Positions 49,203 through 61,689 of a stretch of DNA of 64,000 nucleotides are shown piece after piece. How positions within the stretch are numbered: position 1 is the first letter of the stretch; each line of letters opens with the position of its first letter. Made by a program: the position numbers and the translations under genes. The notes under the pieces were generated by a model. That model saw only the letters and a list, made by a program, of their open reading frames with translations, was not told where the DNA came from and ran no database searches. Origin of the DNA: Ilex aquifolium (taxonomy: Eukaryota > Streptophyta > Magnoliopsida > Aquifoliales > Aquifoliaceae); NCBI GenBank assembly GCA_951799425.1, contig OX637393.1, positions 34,649,244 to 34,713,243 on the forward strand, read 5' to 3'.

Positions 49203-49542
49203 TCCCTCCCTTCGTCTTCTCTCTCCAGCTGGTGTAGAACAATTCCCACCTTTGCATTGTTCTCTGCATCTGCCACTTCCCATTTCCAGAACGCCCATTT
49301 CAAAATACCTTTATACATCCCTTCTTCTCCATATTCTCACACACACATTGAAACATACAACATAACTATTAGTTTTCTTCATCTCTCCAAAGGGTCATTG
49401 TTCTCTGCACCTGTTCTCCTTACTCCTTTGTCGTCCTACCCAGACATAAATTTCCACAAAAATTTAGATTCTCTGTTTTTCTATCGATTTTCTTGCCATT
49501 TTCCCGAGAAATCTAGAGGGGTCGTCAAGATTTCTCTCCAAA

Positions 49543-50832
49543 ATGCCGTCATTGGAAGAAGAATTGTTTCCGTCAACACCAGGTAAGTTCAAAGATCGAA
49601 CCCACACAATGAACAGACAATTCCAACGTTGTTTCTCTTCAACGACCACAATGTTCCTCTGGGCACTCTTCTTAATCGCCTTAACGGCGTCGTATTTGAG
49701 CTTCCAGTCTTTCGTTGATTCCGGTAGCCGGTTCTTCTCCTCCTCCTGGGATGGGCTCCAATGGGAAAAACAAGTCCGTACATCCGGCCAACCTCGCCGG
49801 CCGAATGGTTTTTCCGTTCTGGTTACCGGCGCCGCCGGCTTCGTTGGGACCCACGTCTCATTGGCGTTGAAGAAGAGAGGAGACGGCGTCGTTGGGTTAG
49901 ATAATTTCAACAACTATTACGACCCATCGTTAAAGAAAGACAGAAAAGCCCTTTTAAATTCCCACAATATTTTCATCGTGGTGGGTGATGTTAACGATGC
50001 ACGCATGCTAGCGAAGCTCTTCGATGTTGTAGCCTTTTCTCACGTTATGCACTTGGCTGCGCAGGCTGGGGTGAGATACGCCATGGAGAACCCACATTCC
50101 TATGTTCACAGTAACATTGCTGGGCTTGTGACTCTCTTGGAGGCCTGTAAGAGTGCAAGCCCACAGCCTGCTATTGTTTGGGCCAGCTCAAGTTCTGTTT
50201 ATGGGTTAAACGATAAGGTTCCATTTTCCGAATCGGATCGGACGGACCGACCCGCTTCTCTCTATGCAGCCACCAAAAAGGCCGGTGAAGAAATCACCCA
50301 CACTTACAATCATATTTACGGGCTTTCAATTACCGGGTTGAGGTTTTTTACCGTTTATGGCCCGTGGGGCAGACCCGACATGGCTTATTTTTCATTTACC
50401 CGGAATATTTTACAAGGGAAGCCCATTACTATTTACCGTGGTAAAAACAAGGTTGATTTGGCTAGAGATTTTACTTACATTGATGATATTGTGAAAGGGT
50501 GTATCGGGTCACTGGATACATCGGGTAAGAGTACCGGATCAGGTGGAAAGAAACGGGGCCCGGCAATGTATCGGATCTTCAATTTGGGTAACACGTCGCC
50601 CGTGACTGTGCCGATGATGGTGGGTATTTTGGAGAAGCATTTGAAGATGAAGGCTAAGAAGAATTTTGTGGAAATGCCGGGAAACGGCGACGTTCCGTTT
50701 ACGAATGCGAATATAAGCTTGGCCCGGAGGGAGCTGGGGTATAAACCCACGACCCAGTTGGAAGCCGGGTTGAAGAAGTTTGTTAGGTGGTATCTATCTT
50801 ATTACGGCTACAATCACGGCAAGCCTGTATAA
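49543..50832 (+). CDS. GAE1: UDP-D-glucuronate 4-epimerase, GAE1-like
   Basis: 429 codons, no intron, as is usual for this family. The enzyme converts UDP-glucuronic acid to UDP-galacturonic acid, the donor for pectin synthesis, in the Golgi. Residues 1-36 form a short cytosolic tail (LFPSTPGKFK is a GAE1-type N-terminus), 37-56 a single membrane anchor (MFLWALFLIALTASYLSF), so it is a type II membrane protein. The catalytic part is an extended short-chain dehydrogenase: NAD-binding GAAGFVG at 96-102, serines at 215-218 (ASSSSVYG), and YAATK at 241-245 as the YxxxK pair. The C-terminal WYLSYYGYN is typical. The ATG at 49543 is chosen because it gives the full conserved N-terminus. All motifs are intact, and it is the only clear host gene in the window. 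GAE1 rather than GAE6 type is inferred from the N-terminal tail. Confidence 0.96.
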   Translation: MPSLEEELFPSTPGKFKDRTHTMNRQFQRCFSSTTTMFLWALFLIALTASYLSFQSFVDSGSRFFSSSWDGLQWEKQVRTSGQPRRPNGFSVLVTGAAGFVGTHVSLALKKRGDGVVGLDNFNNYYDPSLKKDRKALLNSHNIFIVVGDVNDARMLAKLFDVVAFSHVMHLAAQAGVRYAMENPHSYVHSNIAGLVTLLEACKSASPQPAIVWASSSSVYGLNDKVPFSESDRTDRPASLYAATKKAGEEITHTYNHIYGLSITGLRFFTVYGPWGRPDMAYFSFTRNILQGKPITIYRGKNKVDLARDFTYIDDIVKGCIGSLDTSGKSTGSGGKKRGPAMYRIFNLGNTSPVTVPMMVGILEKHLKMKAKKNFVEMPGNGDVPFTNANISLARRELGYKPTTQLEAGLKKFVRWYLSYYGYNHGKPV

Positions 50833-51076
50833 TAATATTCGATTTCTTTTTCAATTTTTTTGTGATTACGTTTTTTTTTTCCCGGAAAAAGAGAAAAGGA
50901 GAAAAGAAAAAATTCATGTAAAGAAGAGTCAATTGTATTCTTTTCTTGGGGATGAGGTGAAGGAAGAACTTTATCCTCAGCCAGAGTTTTGTTGTTATTT
51001 TTTAACAAAGTTTTTTATGCTAATTTGTCCCACATTGCTTCTCTTATTTGGCTTTTTTAGCATGATATGAGTTTAA

Positions 51077-51400
51077 ATTTCATAATTAGTTTTTAAACTT
51101 TGACTTCGATTATAATTTGGTCCCTAAACTTTTAATTGTTCTAATTTAGTCACTCAACTATTAATTTTGTCTCAATTAAGTCTTTTCGTCAATTTTTGCT
51201 ATCAAATCAAATGGAAACATATGATCTAACGGTAGAAATTGTAGATCAGACTAATCTCCATTTGATATAATGGTAAAAATAGACAGAATGACTTAATTGA
51301 AAAGAAATTCATAGTTGATGGACTAAATTGAGACAATTAAAAGTTGAGGGACCAAATTAAAACCGAAAACAAAGTTCAAGAACCAATTATGATTTTTACC
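51077..51400. mobile_element. Foldback MITE downstream of the GAE1-like gene
   Basis: Arms of about 100 bp (51077-51182 and 51288-51400) are inverse copies at roughly 80% by eye; both carry 'taatttggtccct..aacttttaattgt' and 'caattaagtc'. No coding capacity. It starts about 245 bp after the stop codon, so it may lie in or next to the 3' UTR. Confidence 0.75.
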
Positions 51401-51467
51401 AAAAAACGGGGGGGGTTTGACAAACATATTATTTATTTCTATTAGTTGGTTTGGCGATTTATAACTG

Positions 51468-51780
51468 AACTAGTCATAACCTATGTCTGAATGTACGATG
51501 AAATATAAAATTTAAACGTTTAAAAAATTGATCACATTATACCAAAGAGTAATTTTTATTTCTTTGTTTCTTTAATTACATTATTTAAAATTAATTTTTA
51601 CCTATTATTTCTTTTAAAATAGCATTAAAATTTTCTCAAAATAAATAATTTGACAAAATTTTTGCAACATTTGTACACTATCGTCTATCGTGTATGAATA
51701 ATGTATAAAATAAAAGTTGTGTTAAACTACAAATTAATTAAATATTAAATGATTGAACATGTGATAGAATTGAGTGAACT
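51468..51780 (+). repeat. Dispersed repeat, inverted relative to 48090-48410
   Basis: Begins aactagtcataacctatgt; the inverse of 48385-48415 reads ctagtcataacccgtg. Further matching blocks are 'aaaaaattgatcacat' and 'agtaattttt'. Class not determined. Confidence 0.5.
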
Positions 51781-53621
51781 GCACAATTTTTATCTCCCTA
51801 GCTAATAAATTTTGGTCCAATGTTAGACTACCTCGGCCAACTTTTTGTGTTTGAGTGAAGTGTAGAATTATTGTTAAATGGAAAGTATTTTTGTAATTTA
51901 AAACCTATTACAAATTCCAAAGTTTTTCTCTCTGAAATGTTACACAATAGTCAAGTTGTTTTCATTTATATGAATTAAGGTATGCAATAGATCAATTTAT
52001 TTTGAATTTATAAGGTCATCTCGAATCTTGAATCAGTATTTGAGTAAAAAATTTAGTTTGATATACACCAATAGAAAAATGTAAATTTAAAAAAAGGCAA
52101 ATTCAAATTTAAATGAGAACAAACTCAAATTTAAATAATGATAAAATATATTGACGTGTTTGTATTATCTATAAACTAGCATCCGCCTTATGTGGTGCAC
52201 GGATTTGCAATTTTTCCACCATTACCCTATGCTTGTCCCTTATAGTCAATCCTAATCCAAACATTACGAGACAGTTACTCATCAATGTACAAAATAATTT
52301 TTTTTTTTAAATATAAATGTAAAATTTTTAGAAAAATGAGAAATTCATATTTGAAGTTGTTTGAAAATATATGTTAATTATCACATCGTTTTAGAACAAC
52401 ATGGAATTAGTGGTGGTGATTCCAAGAATTCAAGCGAGATTAAGTGTCCAAGTGGTGAGAATTGATGGAATTTTAGTTAACTAAATAATTGAAAACTCTA
52501 TTAATTTTAAAAAGAGGGAGGAAAGGTTTATGACGCCTTCAACCAAAAGAAATTGATTCTTTTATATATAGATAGATTGCTCGGGTTTGTATCATATATA
52601 AATTGTGTTGGTGATTCAATCTATTTTCTAAGTTGGTTTGATAAGCTTGTTCATTTAAGATTGAATATAAATTATTAATTTTTTGTGCAGATTTTATATC
52701 ATATTCACGAACCATATTTAAAATGATCGGTTTATACTATATTTGTGTTTTTATTTAAGAAAAATTTTGAATAAATAGTTGGGCAATGGAGAATAAGTTT
52801 TCCCCTTTCGGGTAAGAATAATGTTTTGGTAAATAGGCATATAGGTATAGAGAATTTCTACTAATAATAAATTAATCAAGTTAGTGTTAAATACGAATAA
52901 ATCAAAATTGACATTAATAAAACGTTTAACTAGTATTGTATAAGCAACATGCTAAGTTTTTTGTTATTTTTATCAAGTATTAATACAATTCTTATATAAT
53001 AAGGGGATTTTTTTATTTATTTTTCTTATTATATGTATTAATTTAATTTTTAATTGATGGAAAAATTATGAGGGTAAGATCAATTAAGAGATTATAAAAT
53101 CTTACTTAAATTTTAATGTTAAAATTTTGATCCACTGATTATATGTGTCAACAAGAACACAATACAAAACTAAACAGATCAAGTTAGTGTGATATGATTA
53201 ACTAAATAGATGGCCAAGAATTGATTAGTGCTCAATAAAAAACCGAATTAACACAAAGATTAAGTTTATGAAAGGCCAAACAGATTATATTGGGGTGGAT
53301 TAGTTTCTAGAGAAAGAGCAAGGAGCTTACTTAAAAGCAAAAAAAGGTAGGGCTGGGAAGGAAGAAGATACATCTTTGTGGGGGAAAATACTATACTTCA
53401 CGTGAAGGGACTTTCCACTCGATTATATAGGAGTAATTGCACGTTAGACCTAGAAAATGGTGAATATGTTAATTTCAATTCAGCTTGAACAAACACTAAT
53501 TTTAACTTAATTTGACCATAATTACTAATTTCAAAGTTAATTTGTCAATTAGCCATTTGAACCCAAACCCATCATGTAAATTGATGTATGAATTAGTCGA
53601 TTGAAAAATTAAACCTTAATT
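51781..53621. other. AT-rich intergenic DNA with one dispersed repeat
   Basis: No gene seen. At about 52176-52572 a repeat starts aactagcatccgcc and ends tttatatatagatagatt, similar in its ends to the copies at 25558 and 26130. Confidence 0.5.
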
Positions 53622-54932
53622 TGATACAGAGGTAAATCCCCAACCAAAGCCCCAATCACTAAAACTCCTATTTAATGACTTGAAAGATAATCAATTCATC
53701 AAACACATGATACACGTGTGTGCATCAATAGCAAGTGTATAAGCAAATAAAGCAATAAAGAGACATAAACAATTATTGACGCGAAAACCCTTCTCGGAAA
53801 AACAGCGGGAAACTTCTCTAGGGTTCACTAAAGCCTAATCCACCAACTCAAAGTTGATCTAAAAGTACTCGAATTTTATACCTCAACCAATCCACATGGT
53901 TAGATGCTTCTTTCTTTCAATAGATCTCTCTTTCAGAAGTCCCTCTCCAAAGTCATGGATAGCTTCACTTAAACGGCTCCACCGCGATGGGTCGTTTAGG
54001 CCTCAAGCAATCTTCAAGACTTCACACCCAAGACTTTTGGAATACAAACTTCTCCAAGTGGATTTTGGTTGACACCAATCAAGATCTTCTTCTTCAATGT
54101 GTGAGGTTGAATGGAAGAATCAAGATGGTTGACCTTTTTGGACTTAGGGATTTAGGGTTGTTCTTGAAACTCTCTAGAAATGTTTGAATTTTTTCTAACT
54201 CATAGAGACTTATCCAAGGTATAAACTATAGCCCCCTATTTATAGGCCACAAAAATAGAGTTTCATTGGAGCCCAAGAAAATTCAGATTCGCGACTGACC
54301 GCTCAAGCAATAGGAGGGCACTCAAGATGATGGTGGTTTCTGGAGCAAAAAAATAGTCATTCTAGAATTCCGTTGGCAGACAGCTCAAACCATCTCCCAG
54401 AATGTTCAAGCCATCAGAGAGTGGCCTAGAGAGACGTCTCCACTGGTTCTCCAGATTTGTCTCCCTAAGTGTTCAAAGATCGCCCTAGCTAGGGCAAGCG
54501 ACCGGAGGGTGGTCCTTACTGGTTTTTAAGGTAGAAATCAAACAAAAACTTGTCATCTTTAGCACTAAATGGTGTTGCTCAAGTAGGGTCCAATAAATGA
54601 CTCAATCTTTCATTTCAAAACACATTTAAGGTATAAAAAATATTTTCCAATAAAAAGGCCTAGGAGTCATTTCCGAATTTTTTCAATTCCATTTATTCCC
54701 TAATCATCCTAAGTCTAATGAATTAAACCAATGGTTACATAGGTGTCTGAGGTCATTACCTTTGTCCTAAACTTGAAGATGCATCGAAGTGGTCTTGATA
54801 TAGCATTGAAGCTTGATCTTCTTCCCTTCCTTGTCGCTTACGGATCTTGACCTTTGAAGCTTGATGACCATGGAATTAGGTTGAGATTAAATAAGACTTC
54901 ACGAAATTAGCCAATTAAAAACATGATTTACA
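53622..54932 (-). repeat. Copia-type LTR (SIRE/Maximus-like), minus strand
   Basis: Bounded by TG at 53622 and CA at 54931-54932. On the minus strand it follows a ccaaagggggagat tract, which is the usual 3' polypurine context of SIRE/Maximus-type copia elements. TATA box CCTATAAATAGGGGG at about 54245-54231. Length 1311 bp. Only about 300 bp of possible internal sequence follows on the right, with no pol. Confidence 0.55.
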
Positions 54933-56559
54933 ATCTCCCCCTTTGGCAATTTCGTGACAAAAATGCAAGTGTAAAAAATTATAGATTATAACTTGAAAAC
55001 CACTAAAAACAAAACGAATTGTAAACTAATCTCAACACTCTAGTATAAGTCTGTCTATCTCAATACACAAAAAAGAAACTATCTTCTTGATTAAAGTTTC
55101 GAAGATCATAATCTTACACAACATAGTTTAAACCAATACCTCGCGAATAGCATAATATGTAAGAAAGACATAACATAATCATAAAAATGGAAAGGACCAC
55201 GAGAAGCATAGGGCATATTCATGTTAACATCATGCAAGATTTAAAATATGCTAAACATTCATAAATAATGTAAGACATAATTTCAAAATGAATTTGAAAA
55301 GTTTCGACTGATCCGGAATTGAGAAGCCCTACACTACACTGTTTTTCGATCCGAAATAACCAAAAATAAAACGATACTATTTTTCAATGAAATTTCATAC
55401 ACATACTCAATTAAACTACCTAAGAATGAATATAAAATTTATTTTTCCAAAAACTAGGTCAAATTAGCCCCGGAGGCCAAAAATGGTCTTTTTACTCCTC
55501 GTTTTGATTCGGCCGTCGGATAGACTTGAAATTTTACATGGACTTCCGCACAGGGGTTACGAACCTTTTGGCACCAACCAAAGGTCGATCGGCCACTAGA
55601 CGCACTGTCGGGGTGTACAATCGTCCTCTGGTCAACTTCATCTTCAACCTCTAGCTAGCTAGAGTTTTCTACAAAATAACCCAATCCTCTCACTTCTCTA
55701 CCTTATTTCTCTCACTACATTTCACCATCTTCCTCATTTTCAATCCGTAAACACTCACCACATAGCCCTCTATCAAACCCAACCTTTAAATCTCCACAAA
55801 TCTCACTTAACCCCAATCAAATTCAAGCTTAAAGTTTGTAAAAAAATTATTTTTCAGAAAAAATTCAAACCTGCAACTTGCGTTTTAACCCCCTTAACAA
55901 ATTCTAAATCCATTTTTAAGGTCATAAATGGCTTCCTAGGGTCAGTTTCAACTAGGGAGACCTTTCCTTCAAAGCCCAAACATCCCAACTATGGAGATCG
56001 AAAACCTCCATGGCCGAAACTTCAACACAACCTCCACACCACCACAAGCCACAGCCAGCCACCAAACCATTCCTTGAACCCTCAGGAACACACCCATTTA
56101 AATTAATTAAACAAAAGTGTAAAGAATACATGAACCCATTTCATGAAAACCTAAAATCCAAAACTTTAAAACTCAAATTTGAGCATAACCACTTACCCAA
56201 ATCAAAAACTAACAACACCAATGAATTCCTGGCATCCAAATTAGTTTAATGGTATACCTTTGAGTGTTCAAATAAGCCTTCAAATTAAACCCAAAAATTC
56301 AAGTGAAGGTTTTCTCTCTCTATTTGTTTGTTCTCTTGTTCTCTCTCATCTAACCATTTTCTGTTAATTCCAGGCTCTAAGTGAGGCTCAAGATTATCCT
56401 AAAATTTTCTAGAGGCTTGGAGAAGTCTTGGGAAAGATAAGGAAGGCCTTGGGACTGCCAGACAACAACTTGGACATGGTTTCCAAGCAAGGGTGTTTTG
56501 GTAATTTCTCAAAATTCAAAACTTATTATTTTAATTTTTTTTCAATTTTCTTTTTACTT
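54933..56559. other. Unassigned retrotransposon-derived sequence
   Basis: Starts with the polypurine tract of the copia LTR (54933-54955) and some degenerate internal sequence. From about 55290 it changes to a different, LTR- or leader-like sequence ('gattcggccgtcggatagac', 'ggttacgaaccttttggcacc'), of a kind found in chromovirus LTRs. The 79-codon frame at 56010 has no family signal. Confidence 0.4.
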
Positions 56560-57226
56560 ACGTACTATGCATGCATGCTCGGGTTTCACAAGAGCGATCT
56601 ATGCTCACTAGCCTTCGCTAAAGTGGTCTCTTTATGACTTAAGGAAAGAAATGGGAAAAGACCACGGAAGGCAACGCATGCTCGTTCTATGACCTCGCTC
56701 AAGCGGTCTCATGGTCGCTCAAGCAGTGCCTGCCTTAATCGTGTTTGAAACTTTGTTTTCATTCTAACAACAACCGCCCTATGACTGCCCTCCTACCGAT
56801 CGAGCAGTCGTTTGTGAATCTGAGTTTTTTTATTTGCTAAGATTATCCTTATTTCGGACCCATAAATAGGGAGAGCCTTTCCAACATCTAGGTTAAGCCT
56901 CTAGAGAGATTTTAAAGAAAGAAATTCATTCATCTACCTTGAGAACTTCCACCATAACCTAGATCCCTTAAATCCAAAGGCTACCACTATTGATTCTACC
57001 CAACCTCACAAATTGATGTTGAAGAACTTGTTGGTTGAAAAACTCATTGATGTGTGCATACTAAGGATTATTGGTGTGCCCATAATCGCTTGAGGCCTAG
57101 ACAAACCATATAGCGGGGAGGTCTAAGTGAAGTTACACCAGGCGTCGAAGTGGGACTTTCAGTGGAGAGACATAGCAAAGAAATGAGCATCTAATCATGG
57201 TATTGGTTGAGGTATAACTCTCAAGT
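56560..57226 (+). repeat. Partial copia-type LTR, plus strand, related to 53622-54932
   Basis: TATA box cccataaataggg at about 56860-56872. Shared blocks in inverse to the other LTR include 'gccctcctac..gagc', 'cttgaggcctaaac/tagac', 'aagtgaag' and 'gaggtata'. Similarity stops near 57226, so the LTR is cut before its end. Confidence 0.5.
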
Positions 57227-57369
57227 AGCCATTTACCTATGCATTCCTCTACATGGCTACTATTACCTAAACAAAATTCCTAAGGTTCTACTAGAACCTA
57301 TAAACTACCTAGACAACTAAAAAGATGAAAAATAAAATAGAAAGGTAGAAAGGTAGGATGGTAGGTCCA

Positions 57370-58441
57370 TTAGTCACTCCCCTCCTCGTCATCTGAGGAC
57401 TCCTCCTCCTCCTCCTCCTCCTCCTTAGTAGTGTTCTTCATGGCCATGCTGAGAGGTATGGCAAAAATGGGAGTGGCACATTTCTCCTATAATCGCCTCT
57501 CTAGGGAAAGCAAGCTCAAATAGCTTCCTCAAAATCCCCATGCACACATCTACCTTAACCTTAATCCTCTCTTGAGCTCTCCTAGTACTCCTCCCCTCAC
57601 TCTCAATACCACCAAGTCATTCATCCAACTTACTCACCCTCTGATTCACAGTGGCATGAGAGGTAGGGACAATCTCTGTAGTAGCTTCAGTAGTAGTGGG
57701 AGGAGTGCCCTTACTTTTACTCTTCGAACCACTAGCCCTCGACATAGTCGAGCTCTTCCTCTCCCCCACACTACTAATCGAGCCCAGCTCAGGAGGTCTC
57801 ATCGTGTCGAATGCTGTCTTTTCCACCCCATCTTTCAGGCAGAGTTGGGTAGTCATACTCCCGAAGGGCATGTTCCCCTTCGGCCTACTCGTGGTACAAT
57901 AATCTCTCAACACGTCCCAAATCATTAAGGCGACGTCGATCCTTGACCCTAACATAAACTCGTAAAGTAGCACCACCTTTGACATCCCTGGTTGCTTCTC
58001 AGATCCCTTGGGATAAACATTATAGTGGAGGATCTTATTGAGCAAACGCTAATCCCCATCAAAATGGCCGTGAAAAAAATACCTTTGAATTTTTTAGGGT
58101 TCCAGTACATTTCCTTAACCTACTCAACGGGGTCTTTGGCAACGAAAGTGGCGTGGAGGTAGTCAATCTCAGTAGGGTCTGGCCTTGTATAACTAAGATA
58201 TTCAGCTATAGAAGCTGGAGTAATATCAATCACCTTACCCCCGGACCTTAGTCCTCAACAACATTAAATCCGCCTCTACTAAATTCAACCCCCAATAAAA
58301 GTCACGACACAATGACAAAATATAACCCTCAATAGGCTTAAAGAAACTCTCTAGCCCTCTATCAATGATAGTTTGGACTATTATAGTTTTACCCAAACTC
58401 TCCACATCCACTATCCACTCACACATCAATCTGGTTCTCAT
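57370..58441 (-). pseudogene. Third ORF of Athila element 3, broken
   Basis: Homologous to 12181-13298: ESFFKPIEGYILSLCRDFYW and VRG at 58360-58237, then MLNKILHYNVYPKG at 58045, a Ser/Lys-rich part, and an acidic tail of Glu/Asp/Ser ending at TAA 57370-57372. Two frame changes and a TGA at 57617. The downstream LTR is replaced by the copia LTR fragment. Confidence 0.55.
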
Positions 58442-58861
58442 TTTAGGGAATGGAATGATTTTCTACTGATAGAAACCCTTTTATTTTTTTTCGGACTAAA
58501 CATGAACCTACTGATAGGAAGCAACTTTCGATCTACCGGTAACTGAGTTCGAAATTTTAAAAGTTTTTTTCTATTTTTTTTCAATTAATTAAAAACAAAA
58601 CTAAGTAACTCTAAATCCTAAAACTCAAAATGTATCCAATTAAAGCCTTAATCACTTTCTAATGTGCCACAAATTCTCAAGTATATGCAATGCAATTTAT
58701 GATACAAAATAACAAATACAATGTTTAGAAATTTAAAACATAATAAACAATCTAATGGAATGAAAATTAAATGCAAAATTAGAAATAGAAAACCAATTTT
58801 TGTGGGTAGTACGAATGCATTTAACCTGTGCACTAAGTCTTTAAACTCTTAGATTTTCCCT

Positions 58862-59996
58862 CAGGGGCGGATTTACAGTGGGGGCAATTGGCCCCACTGA
58901 AATTTTGAAAATTTTTAGACATTTAATATTTTAAAAAACTTTTAAGTTTTTGATAATTTGCCCCCATAATGAAAGCTAAAAGAAATCTACTTAACATAAT
59001 TTGAGTTTTTTTGCATGGTGATTTACAGAAGTTCAAGTGTACTCGTCCATGGAGGATGGAGGTGCAAGGTTGAAGATGAGTGTTCTTTACACGTGAATCA
59101 TGTTTGCCTTCTGTTTTGGAAGTGCAAAAAGCTGTCCAACATAGGTAATAGGTTTTGTGTTGGTTACACGTGAATCATGTTTGCCTTTTGTTTTGGAAGT
59201 GCAAAATGCTGTCCAACATAGGTAATAGGTTTTGTGTTGGCAAGTTGTCCACTGTTAGATCATTAAGATCACTGTAGATCATTTTTTTAGATGACTAGTT
59301 GTCCACTTTGTCAGAGTTGGCTAAAACTTTGTCTTTTGTCCGTGAAATATCTTATGAAAATGTGTTTGTGGTTTCAAATATTTGGTGGGATCTATAGTCA
59401 ATTCAATAGTTGAAATATATTAGGTCAATGAATTATGTTTCAATAGCATTGCTCATATTTTATTGCATAGACCCAAATAGAGTAATATACTATTTATACC
59501 TAAAAATTTGACCTAACTTATTAACCTAATGATGTGGTTTAATTGTAACTATTATATTAACACCAAATTTCAATATTTAATATGCCTCACAATCAATCCA
59601 ATTATTATAGTGAATTAGGTCAACAAATTAAATTTCAATATCATTGTTTGCCCAGATATATAAGCAAGTGAGATTAGACTAGTGAGCGATAAAGCTTACT
59701 CTCAAGGGGTTAAATCTACTAGCTTGAGCACCAATTTTTCCTTACACCTCAACAAATCAAGTAATTGATTCAATCTTATTTCCTCTCATTTTTCTCCTCA
59801 ATCGACAATGATAATCTAAGATTTACGGTTCAATTGAACATTTAAAGATGGTTAATTTTTTGGTTGGCTCTTTCCGTACATCATTACATAGGTTGTGCCT
59901 TCCCTTAACATTTTTTAATAGTACTAAAATTATAATTTTAATTTATTACCGAGTCTAAGTTGGCCCCACTGCACAAGATTTCTAGCTCCGCCCCTG
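58862..59996. mobile_element. hAT-like non-autonomous element (1135 bp) in Athila element 3
   Basis: Ends caggggcgga...tccgcccctg, then 'cagtggggccaa'-type subterminal blocks in inverse. Flanks ttttccct (58854-58861) and ctttccct (59997-60004) are an 8-bp duplication with one mismatch. No transposase. Contains a 77-bp tandem duplication (59088-59164, 59165-59241). Confidence 0.75.
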
Positions 59997-60004
59997 CTTT
60001 CCCT

Positions 60005-61689
60005 AGTGGATGAGTCTTTTCTCGTGAAGGTTTCCAGAGAAGATACCTGCAAACTTCAAATTTGTCTATCTGGAATTGAACTTATTGTTTCTCAATTACC
60101 ATGTGATCAAAGACATACCATATCTACTCAAACTAATAAACACATGATTTTTCTAAAGACTTCAAGGCTATGCAAGAGATTCATATTCCTATTAGCTATC
60201 CAAAGCTAGTTTCAATGTCAAAACTCACCAAGGTTTTCACACTCAGAAAAAAAAAAAACATTCTCTAATTATCATGATTGTTCTACTCTATGTATATGTG
60301 AGGATCGAACTTATGCAATCAATACAAGTTTTTACTTACATATTTCTCAAAAATGAAGTGCATAAGCTAAATGAGATGACCTTGACATATTCTCATGGAA
60401 GAAATATTAAAAGACATATAAGTAATATAGTTGGCATATCTCATGGACATTAAAGCTTACACACTCAATCATACCTTCTAAAATTAAATAGGAATTTTTA
60501 TGATTGTAATGAGGCCTTCAGTGAAGGTTTAAGAATCGAAGGATTCAAAACGGGATACACTGAACCCTTCTTTTTATCTATCATATAAGCTCATATCCCT
60601 CATTCTTCCTTTATAAGCCTTTGGCTTTTCATTTTTCAACATTCTTTTCACAATTCCATCTCTTTTTCCAAAAAAATTTATTTCTTTCATTTCATCATTT
60701 TTCTTTTTCATTCATTCTTGATTGAACATTTCACCTCAACTTCCCACACATATCAAATAAACACACATTTGGGGATAAATAAGGTAAGATATCTACTTAT
60801 ATGCTCGGCTTGGTTATTAATTGAGGTGAAGAAATGAGAACTCGTCATGGATCAATCACGGATACTAGAGATATTGCAATGAAAGAATAGGCTTAAGGCT
60901 CAAATAGAATTCAAAGACGACCTAGAATCACCTTGCAGAAACTATGAAAAAATGTTGCTTTTTATTGAGATATGGCCCACTAATTACTCCTATGCTCCTA
61001 ACCAAAACTAGAGTAATGAGATTATTGAAAAATAATGGATTTGAAAAGAATATCATGAGAGTAAATGTATTATACCCCTCCAACCATGATAAGTGCAATA
61101 CTCACAGGGTTTATAAATGCATCTCTACTATGGATGTCAAGCTTTTTCAAAACATGAATCTAATCTCATAAATCTCAACAGAAATTACATGCTCATTGTG
61201 AACAAAGTTTGGGTTTCTAATACAAACATCACTATGATATTCAAGCATAGACTACAAGTCTCTAGAGTACATCATGCAACCAATTCAGGTGTCACATAGT
61301 ATATCTAAATCACACAGCTTTTAAGAAACAACAAGTATTAGTCAAATAGACATATTTTTTTCAAAATTTTAAAAAAAAATTCAAATTTCTTACAATTTTT
61401 CACTAAACTACAAAGAATATAAAAATAAATAGAAATAGGAGCACAACCATGGTGCAACCCTCACCCCCCCCCCCCCCCCCCCCCGGCCCAACTTAAAATC
61501 TACATTGTCCTCAATGTGACAAAGATAATGCATTGAGGAAATAAAAGATAAGGGAAAGAGAACACCTGAGTGTAGCTCCTAGCAAACTAACTGAAAAATA
61601 ACACAAAAACAAATTAGCATAAAAGAAAATAACAAGATTATTTAAAAAGAAAAGAAGAAGTTATCTAACAAACCTAATATACAAAACTA
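60005..61689 (-). other. Athila element 3 spacer
   Basis: Non-coding; equivalent to 1-1943 in element 1. Carries the 'gatcaatcacggatac' block near 60861 and the C21 run at 61464-61484. Confidence 0.6.
61464..61484 (-). repeat. C21 homopolymer (G21 on the element's sense strand)
   Basis: Occupies the place of the C6 tract of elements 1 and 2, so it has expanded by slippage. Confidence 0.9.

Noticed and set aside
49164..49586. 140-codon plus frame overlapping the start of the GAE1-like gene
   Set aside because: Starts upstream of the TATA box and is CT-rich leader sequence in another frame.
55290..56280. Host gene near 56010 (79 codons, Pro/His/Lys-rich)
   Set aside because: Sits in LTR-like repeat sequence, has no domain, and ends without supporting signals.
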